From: Rubrobacter tropicus
Lineage (GTDB): Bacteria; Actinomycetota; Rubrobacteria; Rubrobacterales; Rubrobacteraceae
NCBI RefSeq assembly: GCF_011492945.1
Contig: NZ_CP045119.1
Coordinates: 2,542,001 to 2,606,000 of the forward strand
Direction: 5' to 3'
DNA length: 64,000 nucleotides
Shown piece after piece: positions 58,650-64,000 of the stretch; position 1 is the first letter of the stretch; each line of letters opens with the position of its first letter. Both the position numbers and the translations under genes were made by a program. The notes under the pieces were generated by a model. That model was not told the origin of the DNA. It made no database searches and saw only the letters and a list, made by a program, of their open reading frames with translations.

Positions 58650-59393
58650 CTAGCGGGGCTTGCGGCGGGGTTCGCGGGGGCGGATCGTGGCCCCCGGCGG
58701 GATCATGTCGTCTCCCCCGGCCCTGGCGTATCCCCCCGCGCCGCCGACCCACCCGGCAAGTGCCCCGGAGACGGCGGAGATCAGGGCGGCGACGATGCCG
58801 ACCGGGTCCGGGTCGGAGAGGACAAGGCCGAGGCCCGCGACCACCGCGAGGCCGGCCCCTACCAGGCCAAGACGGCGCCGCCCGGCGTCGTCCGCCTTCC
58901 TCGAGTAGAGGGCGTAGACGACGAGGGCGGTGGCGGCGATGGTCAGGGGCGGGAAGAGGTAGAAGGCGACGCCGCCGATGTCGGCGAAGGTCTCGGTCCT
59001 GAAGGCCTGGTCCCGCTCCCCGAAGCCGAGGGCCGCGGAGAGCCAGACGATGGAGAACAGGCCTGACCACCCTATAAGCGCCCCCACGCCCGCCCCGACC
59101 CTTCCGGCGATGCGCCGCGGCGCGCGGTAAGTCCTCGCCCCGAGGACCGCCGCGAAGACCATCCCGGGCACGAGCACCACGGTACCCAGGTACGCGAGCG
59201 TGGGCGGGACGTAGTTGTAGACGGCGTCCGCCCCGAAGTACCGGAACGGCAGCGCGATGAAGAAGTTGGCCGCCAAAAACGTCAGCATCCCCATGTACAA
59301 CCACGTCACGCACCCGAAAGCCCGCCGGGTGCGCGGCCGGAGGCCGCCCTGCTCCCCTTGCTCCACCCGTCGGCCGTTCTGCCTAGAGGACAC
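58650..59393 (-). CDS. Multi-span membrane protein, unknown
   Basis: A 247-residue protein with about six hydrophobic segments (VTWLYMGMLTFLAANFFIAL; LAYLGTVVLVPGMVFAAVLG; IGWSGLFSIVWLSAALGFG; VAFYLFPPLTIAATALVVYA; LVGAGLAVVAGLGLVLS; IVAALISAVSGALAGWVGG) and a basic C-terminal tail. No family is recognised. GTG start overlaps the phosphodiesterase stop by 11 bases, so it is cotranslated with it. Confidence 0.65.
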   Translation of the reverse strand: MSSRQNGRRVEQGEQGGLRPRTRRAFGCVTWLYMGMLTFLAANFFIALPFRYFGADAVYNYVPPTLAYLGTVVLVPGMVFAAVLGARTYRAPRRIAGRVGAGVGALIGWSGLFSIVWLSAALGFGERDQAFRTETFADIGGVAFYLFPPLTIAATALVVYALYSRKADDAGRRRLGLVGAGLAVVAGLGLVLSDPDPVGIVAALISAVSGALAGWVGGAGGYARAGGDDMIPPGATIRPREPRRKPR

Positions 59394-60879
59394 GTTCCTC
59401 CGCGGGCCGGCCGGCCCCGAAGTGAGAAAGCAGCATCGGGGCGACGTCCGTGATCCTGCGAGGCGCGGCCTCTCCTACGGTAAACCCCGCGGCCAGCACG
59501 AAAACGTTCGAGTCTTCCGCGTGCAGCGAGCCGTGGTCGCTCGCCTTGTGGTACCCCCCCGAGACCTCCCCAAAGGTGTACCCGGGCGTCGCCGAGAGAA
59601 CGACGTCGCCGCACCGGGGCGTGTGCAAGCACCCCCACAACCGCTCCAGCGCGTCCGGGTAATCCCCGTACTCGAACATCCCGCCCGCGAGGTCGAGGTC
59701 GAGCGCGCGCGGGTCGCCTTCGAGCTCCCACGAACGGCCGAAGGGGTCGCGCGGGCCGTCCCCGGGGCGGAACCGGAGCCCGCCCGTGCTGGAGAGCGCG
59801 TTCGCCCAGCCGCCGCCCGACCAGGCGGCGAGGTCCACGCCGCGGCGGCCGACGAGGCTCTCCGCCACGCCCTCCCGCGCGATGCCGTCTGCCAGGTAGA
59901 GGAGCGCGGAGCGTCCGTTCGGCACGACCACGGCGTCGTCGTTCCGGCCGAACCGGGCCTTGATGCCGGAGGAGACCTTCAGATCGGGGATGCGGCGCAG
60001 ATCGACGTGGCGGCGGCCGGGCAAGAGCGGGGCGTGGCCGTGGTCCGAGAGGGCGAGCACGGCGTAGTCCTCCAGCAGCCCGTCCACGCCGCCCGCGGCG
60101 GCGAAGATCCTGCCGGCGTACCCGTCGGCCGTCCGGAGCCACTCCCGCTGCGCTTCCAGGCCGTGGTGGTGGGCTATGGAGTCGCCCTTGAAGAAGTACA
60201 CGAGGTTGAAAGGCGCGGACCGTTCTCTTACGAGCATGGCCCCGATCCTTGCCGCGTACTCGTCGTTGATGCCGGCCGACCTGAAGACGCCGCCGCTAGC
60301 CTTGCGCCCGTTGAAGCCCGTCTCCTGGCTGTAGAACAGATCGCCCATGAAGTACTGTTTCGGCCCCTCCACGGAAGGCCCCAGGTAGCGGCTGCCTTTC
60401 AGGTAACCTCCTACGGTCTTCAGCCGTACCGGGTGGGTGTGCGGCCCGCGCCTGACGGGGAAATTGACGCACGCCCCGTCGAAGCCCCTGTCGTGCAGGG
60501 TCTCGAAGAGCGTCGCCGCGTGCAGGTCGTCGCGGTTCATCCGCCAGACGTTGTTGTGGAAGACCTTTATGGGTCCGGTCGCCATCACCGTCTCCGTCAT
60601 GGCGCCGTAGATGACGACCCGACGCTCGCGCTCGTCGTACCAGGCGTGCCCGACTATGCCGCTTTTCGCCGGGGCTTCCCCCGTCGCTATGGCCGCGGTC
60701 GCGGCGGGCGTGATGCTCGGGAAGACCGAGACCGCGTCCCAGACAGCCTCGCCCCTATCCGCGAGCGCGCCGAGGTTCGGGGTCTCGCCCGCCTCCATAG
60801 CGGAGCGCAGAACGTCCGGCCTGATGCCGTCGAGGACCAGGAGCAGAACGGGTTTGCGGGTGTCGGTCGGGGTCGTCAA
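59383..60879 (-). CDS. Alkaline-phosphatase-superfamily phosphodiesterase/nucleotide pyrophosphatase
   Basis: A 498-residue enzyme of the type I phosphodiesterase fold. LLVLDGIRPDVL (metal Asp), PSITPAATAAIATG (Thr nucleophile region), GDSIAHHHG and VLALSDHGHAPLL (metal His/Asp), and YHKASDHGSLHAEDSNVF (late metal His) give the two-metal site. It could cleave phosphodiesters or phosphonates, or transfer phospholipid groups. No signal peptide is evident. Confidence 0.85.
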   Translation of the reverse strand: MTTPTDTRKPVLLLVLDGIRPDVLRSAMEAGETPNLGALADRGEAVWDAVSVFPSITPAATAAIATGEAPAKSGIVGHAWYDERERRVVIYGAMTETVMATGPIKVFHNNVWRMNRDDLHAATLFETLHDRGFDGACVNFPVRRGPHTHPVRLKTVGGYLKGSRYLGPSVEGPKQYFMGDLFYSQETGFNGRKASGGVFRSAGINDEYAARIGAMLVRERSAPFNLVYFFKGDSIAHHHGLEAQREWLRTADGYAGRIFAAAGGVDGLLEDYAVLALSDHGHAPLLPGRRHVDLRRIPDLKVSSGIKARFGRNDDAVVVPNGRSALLYLADGIAREGVAESLVGRRGVDLAAWSGGGWANALSSTGGLRFRPGDGPRDPFGRSWELEGDPRALDLDLAGGMFEYGDYPDALERLWGCLHTPRCGDVVLSATPGYTFGEVSGGYHKASDHGSLHAEDSNVFVLAAGFTVGEAAPRRITDVAPMLLSHFGAGRPAEERVL

Positions 60880-60927
60880 GGCCCGCCTATTCTATCCCTT
60901 CGGCGACCGAAAAACGTGAAGCTGACG

Positions 60928-61671
60928 TTACCGGATCAGGACCTGGAACGCGACCATGGCGATGATGGAAAGAGTGGTTACCACGGCGACGAGGTTGTGG
61001 GAGGTCTCCTCAAGGGCGTCGGGCATCAGCTCGGAGAAGACCATCCAGATCATGGCCCCGGCCGCGAAACCTAACCCGTACGGCAACAGCGGCTTGAACG
61101 TCGCCACAAAGAGGAAGGCCGGCACCGCCATGATCGGCTGCGGCAGGCTCGAAAAGATGCTCCACAAACCCGCCTTGATGGGTCCGACCCCGCGCGGCAC
61201 CAGGACGAGGCTTATCGCGAGCCCCTCCGGGATGTTGTGGACGGCGATGGCGACGGTGATGAACAGCCCGAGCGCCTCGCCCCCGCCGAAGGAGACGCCC
61301 ACGCCGACGCCCTCGGTGAACGAGTGGGCGGTCATGACGCCCACGATGAGGAGCGCCTTGCGCGCGTCGAAGGCGCCCATCTCCGAGAAGGCGACGGCCC
61401 CGCCGTGGTCCTCGATCAGGTGGTGGGCCAGAACTATCGCCGCGAGCCCGAGCAGGGCGCCCGCGACCGTCTGGAGGACGCCGTACCTGACGCCCTCGTA
61501 CACGAGCCCGAAGCTCGCGGCGAGCATCAACCCGGAGGCGATAGAGTTGGAGACCCCGAGCCACCGTCGGGTCATGCTCTTCACGAACAGGAACGGTATA
61601 GCCCCAAGCCCCGTCGCCACCGCGGTTATGGTGGCGAAGAGCAGGACCTGTAGAACGCCGGTCGACCCCAT
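60928..61671 (-). CDS. ZIP-family metal transporter
   Basis: A 247-residue integral membrane protein with eight hydrophobic helices. MTAHSFTEGVGVGVSFGGG and VAIAVHNIPEGLAISLVLV are the paired TM4/TM5 metal-binding motifs of ZIP proteins (zinc, iron or manganese uptake). GFAAGAMIWMVFSELMPDAL follows. It lies 48 bases before the phosphodiesterase start on the same strand; no metal regulator is nearby. Confidence 0.92.
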   Translation of the reverse strand: MGSTGVLQVLLFATITAVATGLGAIPFLFVKSMTRRWLGVSNSIASGLMLAASFGLVYEGVRYGVLQTVAGALLGLAAIVLAHHLIEDHGGAVAFSEMGAFDARKALLIVGVMTAHSFTEGVGVGVSFGGGEALGLFITVAIAVHNIPEGLAISLVLVPRGVGPIKAGLWSIFSSLPQPIMAVPAFLFVATFKPLLPYGLGFAAGAMIWMVFSELMPDALEETSHNLVAVVTTLSIIAMVAFQVLIR

Positions 61672-61700
61672 GCCCCTAGTCTACAGGGCAGGGCGCCGAA

Positions 61701-63215
61701 TCAGTCCTCCGAGGACCCCTCCCTGCCGAGCCGGCTGTGGCCGCGACTGTAGGCGAAGTAGATCACGACGCCGAGGGCCATCCAGGCGAGGAACCGTATC
61801 CAGGTTCCGATGGTCAAGAACCCCATGACGAAGAGGCAGAGCGAGGCCGCCGCTATCGGGACCGCGGGGACCAGGGGCGTCCTGAAAGCCCGCGGAAGAT
61901 CGGGCCGGGTGCGCCTCAAGACCAGCACGCCTATCGAGACGAGCACGAAGGCCGAGAGCGTCCCGATGTTGACCAGTTCCCCGAGCGTGGTGAGCGGCAG
62001 GAAGAACGCCAGGACCGAGGCGACGATGCCGGTGATGATCGTGATCCTGTACGGCGTGCGGAAGCTCGGGTGCACCCGGGCCAGGCCCCGCGGCAACAAA
62101 TTGTCCCGGCTCATGGCGAACGCGACCCGGCTCTGGCCGAGCATCAGGATCATGACGACAACGGTGAGCCCGACGAGTATCGCCGCGGAGACGACCAGCT
62201 GCGCGGCCGGGAAGGGCGTGTTCTCCAAAGCCGTCGCCGCCGGGGCGGCGGTTGCGAGCTCCTTGTAGGGCCTGAGCCCGGTAAAGACCACGGAGGCCAG
62301 GATATACAGGACCGTGCAGATCCCGAGCGACGCGAAGATCCCGATGGGTATGTCCCTCTGCGGGTTGCGCGCCTCCTCCGAGGTGGTTGCCACGATGTCG
62401 AAACCGATGTAGGCGAAAAACACGAGCGCGGCCCCGGTAAAGATGCCCGTGATCCCGTAGATGGTGTCTATTCCGAGGATGCTCGGCAGCAGGTAGGCGT
62501 CGAGCGCGGTGCCGTAAGCCTCTTCGCCCGGCGCCGGCGCCGGGATAAAGGGCGTGAGGTTCGCCGCGTCTATGAACCACACGCCGAAGCCAATGATAAA
62601 GAGCGTAACCAGGACCTTGATCGCCGTGATCACCTGGTTGAACTGCGAGCTCAGCTTGATCCCGATTACCAGAATAACCGTCATGCCCAGGATCACGAGC
62701 ACCGCCAGCCAGTCGTGCGAGATGGCGCTGTCCGGCTCCGCCGCGTATAACCCCGGCGGCACGGTTATCCCGAGACCCTTGAAGACGCTCACGAAGTAGC
62801 CGGACCAGCCCTTGGCGACGGTGGCGGCCCCGAGGGTGAACTCCAGTATGAGGTCCCAGCCGATCAACCACGCCACGAACTCGCCCAGGGCCGCGTACGA
62901 GAACGTGTACGCGCTACCCGCGACCGGCACGGTGCTCGCGAACTCCGCGTAGCAGAGCGCCGCAAGCGCGCAGGCGAGCCCCGCGACGACGTAGGAGAGC
63001 GCGATGGCCGGTCCGGCGTACCCGGCCGCGGCCTCGCCGGTCAGGACGAAGAGCCCGGTTCCGATGATGACGCCTATGCCGAAGACCGTCAGGTCGAGGG
63101 GTCCCAGGGACTTGCTAAGCCTGAACTCGGGCTCTTCCGTGTCCCTGATAGATTGCTCGATGGACTTGGTGCGCATGATCCCCACGGCGGCCTCCCTCCA
63201 GCTTTCACCCGTCAC
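61701..63215 (-). CDS. APC-family amino acid permease
   Basis: A 504-residue cationic/general amino acid transporter with twelve membrane helices. GVIIGTGLFVLTGEAAAGYAGPA is the TM1 glycine-rich motif, GSAYTFSYAALGEFVAWLIG is TM3, and FFAYIGFDIVATTSEEARNPQRDIP is the TM6 consensus; FRTPLVPAVPIAAASLCLF follows. The N-terminal MRTKSIEQSIRDTEEPEFRLSK-like region (MRTK about residue 14) is typical of the CAT subfamily, so ATG near 63176 may be the true start. Confidence 0.93.
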   Translation of the reverse strand: MTGESWREAAVGIMRTKSIEQSIRDTEEPEFRLSKSLGPLDLTVFGIGVIIGTGLFVLTGEAAAGYAGPAIALSYVVAGLACALAALCYAEFASTVPVAGSAYTFSYAALGEFVAWLIGWDLILEFTLGAATVAKGWSGYFVSVFKGLGITVPPGLYAAEPDSAISHDWLAVLVILGMTVILVIGIKLSSQFNQVITAIKVLVTLFIIGFGVWFIDAANLTPFIPAPAPGEEAYGTALDAYLLPSILGIDTIYGITGIFTGAALVFFAYIGFDIVATTSEEARNPQRDIPIGIFASLGICTVLYILASVVFTGLRPYKELATAAPAATALENTPFPAAQLVVSAAILVGLTVVVMILMLGQSRVAFAMSRDNLLPRGLARVHPSFRTPYRITIITGIVASVLAFFLPLTTLGELVNIGTLSAFVLVSIGVLVLRRTRPDLPRAFRTPLVPAVPIAAASLCLFVMGFLTIGTWIRFLAWMALGVVIYFAYSRGHSRLGREGSSED

Positions 63216-63295
63216 CCGCGTCTTCGCGTTGCGCGCATTCTAAAGGGTTGAGGCGGCGTACGCTGCCGCCCGTGGCGGACGCGGCGGCCCCGGCC

Positions 63296-64000
63296 TTACT
63301 GGGCCGCGGGAGAGGCGCTGGCGTCGGGGTTGTTCTTGCCCCCGGCCGCGGGCGAAGCGCTCGCGGGAGGTTCTTCGGGGGCGGGTTCCTCGGCGGCCGG
63401 AGACGCGCTGGATGGGGCCTCCTCCGCGGCGGGCGAGGCGCTGGAGCCGCCCGCGGGGTCTTCGCCGCCCGGCACGGCCGGGATGTCCTGCACGCGGTCG
63501 ATGACCCCTCCTCCGCCGCCGCCGCCAAGGTCCACGTCCCCACCGGAGAGCGTGGAGCCCGCGCCGGAGTCGTCGAACCCGGCCACGTGGATGCCGGGCG
63601 CGGCGCCGTAGGGGCACTCGGCCCAGAGCCCGCACGAGAGGCTGTTGCCAATGACTTTCTCTACGCCCCAGATGGCGACCAGGCAGATGACCAGCGCCAC
63701 GGCGGCGGCGGCGAGGGCTTTTATGAGGATCGGGCGCCTCGCAGGCGTCGGCAGCCCGCGGAACCACTCCACGGCGGCCCTCATGCGGCCCGCGAAGTTG
63801 TTGCGCAGGTCGGGGCGTCCCGGGGGGTTGGCCGCCTCCGCCGTGACCGCTTGTTCGGCCGGAGCGGCAGCCGCGCCCGCTTCCCGGCGCTCGCGGAGCC
63901 TCGTCGCGCCGCCGCGCACGCGGCCCGCGGCGTTCTCGATGTACGCCTTGAGAACGGCCGAGCCGCCGGTGATGATCATGGCCGTGACGGCCGCGCCGAG
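63296..64000 (-). CDS. Membrane protein with Pro/Ala/Ser-rich tail, partial
   Basis: The frame is open to the right edge (LGAAVTAMIITGGSAVLKAY precedes and includes the first internal ATG at 63979), so the N-terminus is probably outside. One clear membrane helix (ILIKALAAAAVALVICLVAIWG) is followed by an extracytoplasmic-type region with two Cys, a glycine run and four SASPAAEE-like repeats to the end. Function unknown; the tail is likely disordered. Confidence 0.6.
   Translation of the reverse strand, partial: LGAAVTAMIITGGSAVLKAYIENAAGRVRGGATRLRERREAGAAAAPAEQAVTAEAANPPGRPDLRNNFAGRMRAAVEWFRGLPTPARRPILIKALAAAAVALVICLVAIWGVEKVIGNSLSCGLWAECPYGAAPGIHVAGFDDSGAGSTLSGGDVDLGGGGGGGVIDRVQDIPAVPGGEDPAGGSSASPAAEEAPSSASPAAEEPAPEEPPASASPAAGGKNNPDASASPAAQ

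Overview
The window looks like a chromosomal segment of a high-GC Gram-positive actinobacterium, most like Rubrobacter or a close relative. This is inferred from strong GC bias, the block uvrC-rapZ-yvcK-whiA-gap-pgk-tpiA-secG, WhiA itself, menaquinone and Tat genes, a Tat-type sugar-binding lipoprotein and a glutamyl-tRNA (C5) heme pathway. No phage, IS element or CRISPR array was seen. Most genes lie on the minus strand in compact operons with overlapping stop/start codons.

Layout. 1-2.9 kb: a flippase-like membrane protein and a DPPR-synthase-like UbiA protein, then (+) menA and an SRPBCC protein. 3-9.6 kb: tatC/tatA, a TPR protein, and an isoprenoid/menaquinone/heme operon (hemL, a HepS-like small protein, ubiE/menG, a HepT-like polyprenyl synthase, an amidohydrolase). 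10-19.6 kb: a NiFe-hydrogenase maturation cluster (hypF, two hypC, hypD, hypE, hypA, hypB) with embedded cupin, unknown and tandem-SIS genes; no hydrogenase structural subunits are present, and the promoter-proximal genes look damaged. 19.7-25.9 kb: a glutaredoxin-like CXX-stop protein, then hemB, a membrane protein, cobA-hemD, hemC, hemA and a siroheme dehydrogenase. 26-30 kb: moaC and the selenocysteine set selA-selB-tRNA-Sec (no selD here). 30-41 kb: a DUF2342-type zincin, a second TatA/B, a GH13 alpha-glucosidase, a YhaM-like nuclease, a CUT1 sugar ABC transporter and a NagZ-like lipoprotein. 41-48.7 kb: an XPB-like helicase with a Bax1-like nuclease, small membrane proteins, ahcY, GDPD, tRNA-Leu and two RTX-type secreted proteins. 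48.7-58.6 kb: secG, tpiA, pgk, gap, whiA, yvcK, rapZ, uvrC. 58.6-64 kb: a membrane protein, a phosphodiesterase, a ZIP transporter, an APC permease and a partial membrane protein.

The main unexplained structure is a dispersed family of intergenic elements at about 17 places. They are built from iterated 7-8 nt words related to TCAGCTW and the complement AGCTGAWA, which form imperfect terminal inverted repeats around a variable core, and they are often accompanied by arrays of short GC-rich hairpins with TTCG-like loops. They begin at or just after stop codons, and in hypF, the second hypC, hypA and whiA they encode the last residues and the stop codon. A shared ribosome-binding leader, GACCGAAGGGAGG, follows several of them.

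Two cautions on sequence quality and starts. nagZ, the GH13 gene and cobA-hemD each carry single-base losses in G or C runs, which suggests homopolymer errors as much as true mutation. hypD, the siroheme dehydrogenase, whiA and yhaM have conserved N-termini that extend upstream of the first ATG, GTG or TTG, which suggests ATC or CTG starts.
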